Made by a program: the position numbers and the translations under genes. DNA of 64,000 nt from Lutibacter sp. A80 (GTDB lineage Bacteria; Bacteroidota; Bacteroidia; Flavobacteriales; Flavobacteriaceae): positions 1,438,501 to 1,502,500 of the forward strand of contig NZ_CP092480.1 in NCBI RefSeq assembly GCF_022429645.1, written 5' to 3'. The notes under the pieces are model-generated. The model saw nothing but the letters and a program-made list of their open reading frames with translations. It had not been told where the DNA came from and ran no database searches. Positions 38,224-46,610 of this stretch are shown one piece after another; position 1 is the stretch's first letter, and every line of letters starts with the position of its first letter.

Positions 38224-38880
38224 TTAATTCAATATTTTTTGTAAAAATTTAGGGGTAAATTCGGATGTATTTGCTAACACATAATTTGCATCACCTAATA
38301 ATTTTGCGTCCCCAATTCCTATACTCGTCATATTTGCTGTATTAGCAGCTTCAACACCAGCAATGGCATCTTCAACAACTATACAATTTTCTGGTTTCAT
38401 TTGTAATTTTTGAGCACCAATTAAAAATACTTCAGGGTCTGGTTTTGCTTTAGAAACGTCGTTACCGTCTACAAGAGCCGTAAATCTATCTAAAAGTCCA
38501 ACTTTTTCTAGAATTAATGGCGCATTTTTACTAGCAGATCCCAATGCATATTTTATATTATTTTGATCTAAAAAATCTAGTAAATCATTAATTCCTGGTA
38601 ATATTTCATCAGCAGTCATTTGATTTACATACCCTAAATACTCGGTATTTTTTTTGATTAAATATTCTTGCTTTTGGCTTTCAGACAATTCAACATTCCC
38701 TATTCCTAATAATATTTCTAACGAACGTACACGGCTTACACCTTTTAATAATTCATTATTTTGTTTTGTAAATTCAAAACCCAGCTCGTTTGCTAAATTT
38801 CTCCAGGCTAAAAAGTGATACTTAGCAGTATCTACAATTACACCATCTAAATCGAATATAAAAGCGATTTCTTTTTTCAT
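38224..38880 (-). CDS. pgmB: Beta-phosphoglucomutase
   Basis: A 218-residue HAD-family enzyme. The phosphoryl acceptor Asp10 and acid/base Asp12 lie in FDLDGVIVDTAKYH; then KGVSRVRSLEILL (the beta-PGM cap motif), GSASKNA, and KAKPDPEVF with VVEDAIAGVEAA. It converts beta-glucose 1-phosphate from maltose phosphorylase to glucose 6-phosphate in the cytoplasm. It sits nine bases after the MFS gene and four before the GH65 gene. Confidence 0.95.
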   Translation of the reverse strand: MKKEIAFIFDLDGVIVDTAKYHFLAWRNLANELGFEFTKQNNELLKGVSRVRSLEILLGIGNVELSESQKQEYLIKKNTEYLGYVNQMTADEILPGINDLLDFLDQNNIKYALGSASKNAPLILEKVGLLDRFTALVDGNDVSKAKPDPEVFLIGAQKLQMKPENCIVVEDAIAGVEAANTANMTSIGIGDAKLLGDANYVLANTSEFTPKFLQKILN

Positions 38881-38889
38881 TTTAAAATT

Positions 38890-40230
38890 TTATTTTTCAA
38901 TTAATACTGAATCATCAACATCTTTAACTCTTACTACTAACGCAGCTGCAATTAATAGTGAAACACCACTAACCACAAGGGCATATATAGGATTGTCGTT
39001 ATATAAATATTTAACCATTGGTCCACCAACTACGGCGTTTAATATTTGCGGTAACACAATAAAAAAGTTAAAAATCCCCATATAAACACCCATTTTTTTT
39101 GCAGGAATAGAGCCTGCTAAAATTGCATATGGCATTGCTAAAATACTTGCCCAAGCAATTCCAATTCCAAACATAGAAAGGATTAGCCAGTTTTCGTTTG
39201 GCATAAAATAAATAGAAATTAATCCTAATCCTCCAAAAATTAATGAAATTGCATGTGTTAATTTTCTACCATTTTTTTTGGCAATGGCAGGTAAGAAGAA
39301 TGCATAAACTGCGGAAACAGCATTATAAACTCCAAATAAAACACCTACCCAATCTCCTGCATTTTGATATTCAGTTCCGTGATCTTCTAATCCTAAACCA
39401 TAAATATGATGTGCAATTGCTGGTGTAGAAAACACCCACAAACCAAACAAACCAAACCAAGAGAAAAATTGAACGGAGCTCAATTGTTTCATTGTCAGAG
39501 GCATTTTCTTAAAATCTGAAAATATATCTAACAAACTAGACTCTTCTTCAACAACCGCTTCTTCTGATTCAAATTGCGCCATTTCTTCAGGAGAATACTC
39601 TTTTGTTGTAAATACTGTTATTAAAATACTTACTACTAAAACAGATGCTCCTATAATAAACGACAATAATAAATTTAATGGAACTTCGCCTGAAACGGTT
39701 TCATTTAACACTCCAAACCAATGCGTTAAAACATATGGCAACCAAGAACCTATTACGGCTCCAACACCAATTAATATAGTTTGAACACTAAAACCAAGTG
39801 TTCTTTGATCTGAAGGTAATATATCAGCTACCAAAGCTCTAAAAGGTTCCATAGCAACATTAAACGAAGCATCCATAATCATAAGCATTCCTGCTCCAAC
39901 CCATAATGCTGGCATAAATTGAGTAAACATTCCTGCATTAGGCATTAAAATTAATCCCGCAGCAGCAAGTAAAGCTCCTATTAAAAAGTATGGCCTACGC
40001 CTTCCTAACTTGGTCCAAGTTTTATCACTATAATGACCAATAATTGGCTGTACAATTAATCCAGTTAAAGGTGCTACTACCCAAAACCAAGAAAGTTCGT
40101 GAACATCGGCCCCAAAAATTTGTAATATTCTACTGGCATTCGCATTTTGCAAAGCAAAACCCATTTGAATTCCTAAGAATCCAAAACTCATGTTCCAGAT
40201 ATCTAAGAAACTTAGTTTCCGTTTTTCCAT
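38890..40230 (-). CDS. SLC45-like MFS sugar (maltose) transporter
   Basis: A 446-residue inner-membrane protein with about 12 hydrophobic segments. The N-terminus LSFLDIWNMSFGFLGIQMGF and the motif KLGRRRPYFLIGA are typical of the SLC45/GPH-like group of sucrose/maltose transporters found in Bacteroidota maltose loci. The likely role is proton-coupled maltose entry into the cytoplasm, where maltose phosphorylase acts. It is first in the leftward arm, so the promoter at 40365-40372 and the operator-like site at 40411-40422 should control the whole arm. Confidence 0.92.
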   Translation of the reverse strand: MEKRKLSFLDIWNMSFGFLGIQMGFALQNANASRILQIFGADVHELSWFWVVAPLTGLIVQPIIGHYSDKTWTKLGRRRPYFLIGALLAAAGLILMPNAGMFTQFMPALWVGAGMLMIMDASFNVAMEPFRALVADILPSDQRTLGFSVQTILIGVGAVIGSWLPYVLTHWFGVLNETVSGEVPLNLLLSFIIGASVLVVSILITVFTTKEYSPEEMAQFESEEAVVEEESSLLDIFSDFKKMPLTMKQLSSVQFFSWFGLFGLWVFSTPAIAHHIYGLGLEDHGTEYQNAGDWVGVLFGVYNAVSAVYAFFLPAIAKKNGRKLTHAISLIFGGLGLISIYFMPNENWLILSMFGIGIAWASILAMPYAILAGSIPAKKMGVYMGIFNFFIVLPQILNAVVGGPMVKYLYNDNPIYALVVSGVSLLIAAALVVRVKDVDDSVLIEK

Positions 40231-40364
40231 GTTTATAAATTTAAAACTAAAATACTAGTCAAAGCTAAAAAAAGCTTTGATTGTTTGTGTGAAGTGAAAA
40301 TAAATTTTTAGTACTGTAAAATTGCTTTTACATAACAAATATATAAATTAAATTTTCAGAAATT

Positions 40365-40372
40365 CAAATTTA
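40365..40372 (-). promoter_or_regulatory. -7 element of the leftward maltodextrin arm
   Basis: Minus strand TAAATTTG matches the Bacteroidota -7 consensus TAnnTTTG, 135 bases before the MFS start. No TTTG is present 17-21 bases upstream, so this promoter lacks a good -33 element, as expected of one needing an activator or other control. Confidence 0.6.
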
Positions 40373-40410
40373 CCCAGGTTTTGGGCTTAAAAAAGGTGTT
40401 TTTTCTTACT

Positions 40411-40422
40411 CGAACGTTTGCG
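40411..40422. promoter_or_regulatory. LacI-type operator-like site upstream of the MFS arm
   Basis: cgaacgtttgcg: an AACGTT-centred imperfect palindrome, the same core as three sites on the other side of the LacI gene. It lies about 40 bases upstream of the -7 element of the leftward arm, just beyond the LacI stop codon. Confidence 0.6.
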
Positions 40423-40433
40423 TAAATAATATA

Positions 40434-41459
40434 TTAATTAGCTATAAAAGTTGATTTGCGGATTTTAATTCCAGTAGAAATCACTTCTTTTTGAAACTCT
40501 TTAGGCCCAATATGCTCAATTCTATTTATAAGTAGTTCAGCTGCTTGTTGTCCCATTAAATAACCGTGTTGCGTAATTGCTGTTAATGGCGGAGATGTAA
40601 ATTTAGAAACTAAACCACTTGTAAAGCCTAAAACAGCAATATCTTCTGGTATCTTATACCCTTTTTCAATAGCTAATTTCATAGCAATAGCTGCATATAT
40701 TTCGTTTACCGCTAAAATTGCATCTGGTACTTCTTCTAATGTAAATATTTTTTCAATCTGATCGTATAAATTTTGGGTATCATTAATTTTAAAAACATAG
40801 TCTTCATCTACATCTAACCCTGCATTTAGCATTGCTTTTCTATAACCAACTTTTCTTAAAGCCCCAACTGTTACATAATCTTCTGTTGTTAACAAGGCAA
40901 TTCTTTTAGAACCTATATCTAATAGGTGATTTGCAGCTTTAAAACCTCCTCCAATATCATCAATAATAACTTTATCGCACTTTAAACTATCAATCACTCT
41001 ATCAAATAAAACCAAAGGAAAACCATCTTTCAATAACATTTCAAAATGATTATAATCTTCTTTTTTTTGAGTTTCACGAGCAATAGATACTATTACACCA
41101 TCAACACTTCCATTGGTTAAAACACTTATATTAGAAACTTCTTTTTCAAAAGATTCGTTTGACAAGCACACCATTACATTATACCCTCTTTTATTAGCGT
41201 GTTCTTGAATTCCATCAATAACTGTTGAAAAAAAATGATGTACTATTTCTGGAATAACCACACCTATAACAGATGTTTTTTGTGCTCTTAACTGAAGCGC
41301 TAGACTGTTTGGCTTATAATTATAATAATCTGCATAAGCTTTAATTTTTTCACGAAGTTCCTCACTAATTTCATTACTGTTTTTTAAAGCTTTAGAAACC
41401 GTAGAAATTGACACATCAAACTCTTTTGCTATTTTTTTTAAAGTTATTTTTTGCTTCAT
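40434..41459 (-). CDS. LacI-family transcriptional regulator of the maltodextrin locus
   Basis: A 341-residue protein. The N-terminal helix-turn-helix is LKKIAKEFDVSISTVSKALK (7-26) and the hinge-region text is YKPNSLALQLRAQKT. A periplasmic-binding-protein-like effector domain follows (SVIGVVIPEIVHHFFSTVID to the C-terminus). It lies between the two arms of the locus. AACGTT-centred palindromes flank it on both sides, so it most likely controls both arms in response to a maltodextrin-derived sugar. It has its own strong promoter, which suggests steady expression. Confidence 0.92.
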   Translation of the reverse strand: MKQKITLKKIAKEFDVSISTVSKALKNSNEISEELREKIKAYADYYNYKPNSLALQLRAQKTSVIGVVIPEIVHHFFSTVIDGIQEHANKRGYNVMVCLSNESFEKEVSNISVLTNGSVDGVIVSIARETQKKEDYNHFEMLLKDGFPLVLFDRVIDSLKCDKVIIDDIGGGFKAANHLLDIGSKRIALLTTEDYVTVGALRKVGYRKAMLNAGLDVDEDYVFKINDTQNLYDQIEKIFTLEEVPDAILAVNEIYAAIAMKLAIEKGYKIPEDIAVLGFTSGLVSKFTSPPLTAITQHGYLMGQQAAELLINRIEHIGPKEFQKEVISTGIKIRKSTFIAN

Positions 41460-41503
41460 TAAAAAATGTTTTTTTAAACAGTTGTTACTGGTAAGTATTT
41501 CTA

Positions 41504-41534
41504 CAAATATAATTTTTAAAAAGTGTAGTACAAA
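41504..41534 (-). promoter_or_regulatory. Promoter of the LacI-family gene
   Basis: Minus strand TTTG (41534-41531), exactly 19 bases, then TATATTTG (41511-41504): a perfect Bacteroidota consensus promoter, 45 bases before the start codon. Confidence 0.85.
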
Positions 41535-41608
41535 CTATATGCTTAAAATCATGTAAATATTAATTAAACTTTTATTAATAAGATTAAAAAGTCTCTATTC
41601 TAAAATTT

Positions 41609-41624
41609 ACTCTAACGTTAGAGT
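41609..41624. promoter_or_regulatory. Perfect 16-base palindrome, operator-like
   Basis: actctaacgttagagt is an uninterrupted palindrome centred on AACGTT, the core common to LacI-family operators. It lies about 85 bases upstream of the susC -7 element. Confidence 0.6.
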
Positions 41625-41640
41625 TGTAAAGTTATTAACA

Positions 41641-41677
41641 CGAAAACGTTATAGTAACTCTATTTCAAACGTTTTCG
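41641..41677. promoter_or_regulatory. Paired LacI-type operator-like sites upstream of susC
   Basis: cgaaaacgtt at 41641-41650 and its exact reverse complement aacgttttcg at 41668-41677 each contain an AACGTT core. The two cores are 23 bases apart, about two helical turns, which suits two bound dimers on one face. The second site ends 23 bases before the susC -7 element. Confidence 0.65.
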
Positions 41678-41700
41678 CTGTTAATTAATTGTTAAGTACG

Positions 41701-41708
41701 TAAATTTG
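41701..41708 (+). promoter_or_regulatory. -7 element of the susC operon
   Basis: TAAATTTG matches TAnnTTTG, 73 bases upstream of the susC start. No TTTG lies 17-21 bases upstream; that position is next to the operator pair, as expected of a regulated promoter. Confidence 0.65.
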
Positions 41709-41780
41709 CATAGTGAAATGTTAATCGATTTTTAGTACAATTTATTAAACAAAACATAATTATTAATTAATTTAAATTAG

Positions 41781-44696
41781 ATGAAAAATTTTAAATTTTT
41801 TTTGTTTAGTGTCATACTTCTTTTTCCTGCACTAATAGTTGCACAGCAAACTATTACAGGGAATGTAACTGAAGCAAAAGGTAATTCTCCGTTACCAGGT
41901 GTTGGCATTATAATTAAAGGAACAGTAAAAGGAGCTGCAACAGATTTTGACGGAAACTATACATTAGAAAACGTTAAATCTGGAGACGTATTAGTGTTTT
42001 CCTATATAGGATTTAATACTCAAGAAATAACTGTAGGAAACAATACAACAATTAATGTTGCTATGGTTGAAAATTCTCAAACTTTAGACGAAGTAGTTGT
42101 TATTGGTTATGGAAGTGTAAAAAAAGAAGATTTAACCGGGTCGGCAGATTTAGTTACTACAGAAGATTTTAATCAAGGTCCTGTAGTATCTGCTCAACAA
42201 CTTATTAGTGGTAAGGTTGCAGGTGTATCTGTAACTTCTGGTAGTGGTGCCCCTGGTGAAGGTCAGAATATTGTAATTAGAGGTCTTGGTTCATTATCTT
42301 TAACAAGTTCTCCACTTATTGTTGTTGATGGAATTCCATTAAATGATGGTGGTGTTGGAGGTTCTCGTAACCCTTTAAACTTAATTAACCCTAATGATAT
42401 TGAAAGTATGGTTGTATTAAAAGATGCATCTGCTACTGCAATATATGGTTCTAGAGCAGCCAATGGGGTAATTATGATTACAACTAAAAAAGGTAAAGAC
42501 AACGAGTTTAAATATAATATAACCTCTTCTACTACCTTATATAAATCTATAGACCAAGTAGATGTTTTATCTTCTAATGAATTTACTAACCTAATAAATA
42601 ATATTGGAGATGCTGCTGCAATTTCAAGATTAGGTACTGCTAATACAAATTGGCAAGATGAAATTTATGAAGATGCTGTTGGTTCTGACCATACATTTAG
42701 TGCGCTTGGTAGCTTAAAAGGTGTTCCAATGAGAGCTTCTGTAGGTTATTCTGATCACGATGGTATTTTAAAAACAGACAACTTTAAAAGAACTACAGGT
42801 TCTGTAAGTTTTAAACCTAGTTTTTTAGATGACCATTTAACTGTAGAATTAAACGGTCGTGGTATGTACACAGAAAACATCTTTGCTAATAGAGATGCTA
42901 TTGGAGGTGCTACTGCTTTTGACCCAACACAATCAATTTACGATGCTAATTCTCAATACGATGGTTACTTTGCTTGGCTAGATGCTAATACTGGAACTCA
43001 AATGAATTTAGCTCCAACAAACCCAGTTGCTCTATTAAATTTAAAAGAAGACTCTGCGGAAGTTAGACGTTTAATTGCAAACGCTAAAGTTGATTATAAA
43101 TTACATTTTTTACCAGACTTAACTGCAACAGTGAACGTTGGTATAGACAAATCTAATAGTCACGGAAGAACATTAACTTCTCAATATATGCCTATTTCTG
43201 AACCTAATTATAATGGTGCAAGAACTACATATAGACAAGAAGCTACAAATAAATTATTTGATGCTTACGTAACTTATGTAAAAGAAATTAATGAAGTTCA
43301 TAATTTAAATTTTGTTCTTGGACATTCATACCAATCTTTTGAGTTTGATAATTATAACTATGATAGTGAAGATGAAGAAGATGGAAATACTTACGAATTT
43401 ATTGATAAATCTAAAAATACACTTTTATCATATTTTGGAAGATTTAACTATGGATATGATGGTAAATATTTAGTAACAGCTACTTTAAGAGCCGATGCTT
43501 CTTCTAAATTAAACCCAGACGACAGATGGGGATATTTCCCTTCTGTAGCAGTAGCTTGGAATATGCATAAAGAAAGTTTTATGGAAGATGGTCTCTTTGA
43601 TGAATTAAAAATTCGTGCTGGTTATGGTCAAGTTGGTAACGTAAACGGATTAAATCCTTACCAATTCTTAACAAGATATACCGGAAGTCAATCTACAGCA
43701 AATTACCAATTTGGTACTGGATTTACACAAACATACAGACCAGAGCCAATAAATGAAGATTTACGCTGGGAAGTTGGTAAAACATTAAATGTTGGTCTAG
43801 ATTATGCTTTACTTGATAGAAGAATTTCAGGTTCTGTTAATGCATATGTTAAAGAAACAAACGATTTAATTGCAAGTACATTTATAGATCCTTTTACAAA
43901 CTTTGGAAATAGAATTGACGCCAACATTGGTGATATGGAAAATAAAGGTATTGAATTTGCTATTAATGTAATTCCTGTTAAAACTGATGATATGGAATGG
44001 TCTATCGGTTATAATATTGCTTTTAATGAAAACACGGTAACTAATTTACCTGACCAACAATATGTTGGTGGAATTTCTGGAGGTGTTGGTAATAACATTC
44101 AAACACATATTGAAGGAGAATCTCCTTACAGTTTCTTAGTATACCAACAAGTATATAATAGCGAAGGTGATCCAATTGAAGGTGTTTATGTAGACAGAAA
44201 TAATGATAATATTATTAATGATGATGATAAATACATTTATAAAAATCCTTATGCTGATGTTATAATGGGATTAAATTCTAATTTCAACTATAAAAATTTC
44301 GATCTATCTATAGTAACAAGAGCAAATTTTGGAAACTACTCTTATAATAATGTAGCTTCAAGTACAGGCTATTTAAGAAGAGCTACTGAAAACGGTATTT
44401 TAACAAACCTACACTCCAGCTCTTTAACAAATGGATTTATTGAAACTACTGAAACTAACTTGCTTAGTGATCACTTTATCCAAGAATCATCATTCTTTAA
44501 AATAGACAATATAACTTTAGGATATGCAATTCCTAATGTATTTGAAGATATTTCATTAAGAATCTACGGTTCAATGCAAAATGTATTAACTGTTACTGAT
44601 TATGAAGGTTTAGACCCTGAAATTTCAGGTGGAATTGACAATAATTTTTATCCTAGACCACAATCTTTTGTGTTAGGTGTTAATATTGATTTTTAA
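41781..44696 (+). CDS. susC: SusC-like TonB-linked outer-membrane transporter
   Basis: A 971-residue protein with a signal peptide ending LIVAQ (Gln22). Residues about 23-110 are a carboxypeptidase-regulatory-like domain (GNVTEAKGNSPLPGVGIIIK). The plug follows, with the SusC marker LDEVVVIGYGSVKKEDLTGS, then VIRGLGSLSLTSSPLIVVDG and ATAIYGSRAANGVIMITTKKG. A beta-barrel runs to a terminal aromatic (VLGVNIDF). It imports maltooligosaccharides across the outer membrane with SusD as lid. It is 12 bases from susD. Confidence 0.96.
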   Translation: MKNFKFFLFSVILLFPALIVAQQTITGNVTEAKGNSPLPGVGIIIKGTVKGAATDFDGNYTLENVKSGDVLVFSYIGFNTQEITVGNNTTINVAMVENSQTLDEVVVIGYGSVKKEDLTGSADLVTTEDFNQGPVVSAQQLISGKVAGVSVTSGSGAPGEGQNIVIRGLGSLSLTSSPLIVVDGIPLNDGGVGGSRNPLNLINPNDIESMVVLKDASATAIYGSRAANGVIMITTKKGKDNEFKYNITSSTTLYKSIDQVDVLSSNEFTNLINNIGDAAAISRLGTANTNWQDEIYEDAVGSDHTFSALGSLKGVPMRASVGYSDHDGILKTDNFKRTTGSVSFKPSFLDDHLTVELNGRGMYTENIFANRDAIGGATAFDPTQSIYDANSQYDGYFAWLDANTGTQMNLAPTNPVALLNLKEDSAEVRRLIANAKVDYKLHFLPDLTATVNVGIDKSNSHGRTLTSQYMPISEPNYNGARTTYRQEATNKLFDAYVTYVKEINEVHNLNFVLGHSYQSFEFDNYNYDSEDEEDGNTYEFIDKSKNTLLSYFGRFNYGYDGKYLVTATLRADASSKLNPDDRWGYFPSVAVAWNMHKESFMEDGLFDELKIRAGYGQVGNVNGLNPYQFLTRYTGSQSTANYQFGTGFTQTYRPEPINEDLRWEVGKTLNVGLDYALLDRRISGSVNAYVKETNDLIASTFIDPFTNFGNRIDANIGDMENKGIEFAINVIPVKTDDMEWSIGYNIAFNENTVTNLPDQQYVGGISGGVGNNIQTHIEGESPYSFLVYQQVYNSEGDPIEGVYVDRNNDNIINDDDKYIYKNPYADVIMGLNSNFNYKNFDLSIVTRANFGNYSYNNVASSTGYLRRATENGILTNLHSSSLTNGFIETTETNLLSDHFIQESSFFKIDNITLGYAIPNVFEDISLRIYGSMQNVLTVTDYEGLDPEISGGIDNNFYPRPQSFVLGVNIDF

Positions 44697-44708
44697 AAAA
44701 AAAGAAAA

Positions 44709-46598
44709 ATGAAAAACATATTAAATAAACTCATTTTTATTGTAGCTATCACTTTCTCTATGACTGCTTGTCATGACGATTTAGATCAAGCACCAATTGA
44801 TCCAGATAGTTTTACTGAAAAAGACGTATTTGCAAACGCAAATGAAGCAAAAAAAGCATTGGCAAAAGTATATGCAAGTTTTGCATTAACTGGTCAAGAA
44901 GGTCCTTCTGGACAACCTGATATTGCAGATATTGATGAAGGATTTTCACAATATACTAGAATGCTTTTTAACTTAAACGAACTAACAACAGACCACGCTG
45001 TAGTTGGTTGGGGTGACCCTGGTTTACCTGACTTACACGGTTTGTATTGGTCTAGTAGTAACGATTTTACTGAAGCATTATACAGTAGATTAGCTCAAGG
45101 TGTTTCTTTTAGTAACTCTTTTATTAAAATAGCATCTGACTTAACTGAAGATGAAGTTCAATATTATATTGCTGAAGCACGTTTTTTAAGAGCTTTTGCT
45201 TATTATAATTTAATGGACCTTTACGGAAACATTCCTTTAACTACCGAAATTTCTACAGAGTTACCAACACAAAGTAATAGAACTGAAATTTTCGCATTTG
45301 TAGAATCTGAATTGTTAGAAATTCAAGAACTTTTAAAAGAAAGTGGAACAAATGAATATGGTCGTGTAGATCGTGTTGCTGCTTGGGCTTTATTATCTAA
45401 ACTATATCTAAATGCTGAAGTTTGGACAGGAGACGCTAAATACAGTGAATGTGTTACTTATTCTGAAAAGGTAATAAACTCTAGCTACTCTATCAATACA
45501 AACGATGCAAACGGAAATGGCTCTGCATATGATGAATTATTTTTAGCTGACAATGATGTTAATGGAGCTCAAAACGAATTTATATTCACAGCAAATTTTG
45601 ATGGCTTACAATCTCAAACCTATGGTGGTTCAACATTTTTAATTCATGCTGCTATTGGTGGAACAATGGATGCAACAAAATTTGGAGTAAATGGAGGCTG
45701 GGGTGGTCTTAGAACTACCAAAGCCTTAGTAAATAAATTTAAAGCAGATGTAACTGCCTTAAATAATGCTCTAGGCTCAACATCTGATTGGGGATTAGTT
45801 GGTGACGCAACAGCTAACTCTTGGGATGGTCCAGATATGGAGATGTATGAAACAAGCACTAATAAATATGAACTTTATGCTGATTTAAATGCAGGTGAAA
45901 TGAAGTTTAGATTTAATGAAGATTGGGGTGTGAATTTCGGTGATACCGATGCTGATGGTACATTAGAAACTGATGGAACTAATATTGCTATTACAAATCC
46001 TGGAACCTACTATATCCTTTTAGATTTAAATACAAACACCTACTCTATTGAACCTTATCAAGGAGACAGAAGAGCAATGTTCCATTCAGATGGTCAAAAT
46101 TTAGAAATTGAAAGTATCCCTACTTTTGAAGATGGATATGCTGTAACTAAATTTAAAAATATTGATTCTAATGGAAATCAAGGTAGTGATGCTGGAGGAG
46201 ATTTTACTGACACAGATTTACCTTTAATTCGTTTAGCTGAAATTTATTTAAACTATGCAGAAGCTACACTTAGAGGTGGTGGAGGCGATTTAAGCTACGC
46301 AACTTCAAAAATTAACGAATTGAGAACTAGAGCATACGGAAATACTTCTGGTAATGTAAATACTAGCGATATAGACTTAGACTTTGTATTAGACGAAAGA
46401 TCTAGAGAGCTATACTGGGAAGGCCAAAGACGTACTGACTTAGTTCGTTACAACTACTTTACAACTGATAGCTATTTATGGCCTTTTAAAGGTAATGAAG
46501 CAGTTGGAATTTCTGTTGGTTCACACAGAAACCTATTCCCTTTACCTGTTAACGTATTATCTACTAATCCTAACCTTACTCAAAATCAAGGTTACTAA
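44709..46598 (+). CDS. susD: SusD-like starch-binding lipoprotein with an inserted SusE-type domain
   Basis: A 629-residue protein with a lipoprotein signal ending SMTAC (Cys21) and acidic HDDLD after it. The RagB/SusD fold is clear: AEARFLRAFAYYNLMDLYGN near 157-176, and LPLIRLAEIYLNYAEA plus DERSRELYWEGQRRTDLVR near the end. Residues about 358-451 do not belong to this fold. They are a copy of the SusE repeat next door (DWGLVGDATANSWDGPD, FRFNEDWGVNFGDTDADG) placed between the VNKF segment and DRRAMF. Typical SusD proteins are about 530-550 residues, so the insert explains the extra length. It binds starch at the cell surface as the lid of SusC. Confidence 0.95.
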   Translation: MKNILNKLIFIVAITFSMTACHDDLDQAPIDPDSFTEKDVFANANEAKKALAKVYASFALTGQEGPSGQPDIADIDEGFSQYTRMLFNLNELTTDHAVVGWGDPGLPDLHGLYWSSSNDFTEALYSRLAQGVSFSNSFIKIASDLTEDEVQYYIAEARFLRAFAYYNLMDLYGNIPLTTEISTELPTQSNRTEIFAFVESELLEIQELLKESGTNEYGRVDRVAAWALLSKLYLNAEVWTGDAKYSECVTYSEKVINSSYSINTNDANGNGSAYDELFLADNDVNGAQNEFIFTANFDGLQSQTYGGSTFLIHAAIGGTMDATKFGVNGGWGGLRTTKALVNKFKADVTALNNALGSTSDWGLVGDATANSWDGPDMEMYETSTNKYELYADLNAGEMKFRFNEDWGVNFGDTDADGTLETDGTNIAITNPGTYYILLDLNTNTYSIEPYQGDRRAMFHSDGQNLEIESIPTFEDGYAVTKFKNIDSNGNQGSDAGGDFTDTDLPLIRLAEIYLNYAEATLRGGGGDLSYATSKINELRTRAYGNTSGNVNTSDIDLDFVLDERSRELYWEGQRRTDLVRYNYFTTDSYLWPFKGNEAVGISVGSHRNLFPLPVNVLSTNPNLTQNQGY

Positions 46599-46610
46599 TA
46601 TTTGAATAAA

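Larger units (their letters stand above)
41460..41780. other. 321-base divergent control region between lacI and susC
   Basis: No coding potential. It contains the lacI promoter (41504-41534), three AACGTT-centred operator-like sites (41609-41624, 41641-41654, 41666-41677), the susC -7 element (41701-41708) and an AT-rich leader of about 65 bases before susC. The individual sites are listed separately. Confidence 0.75.
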
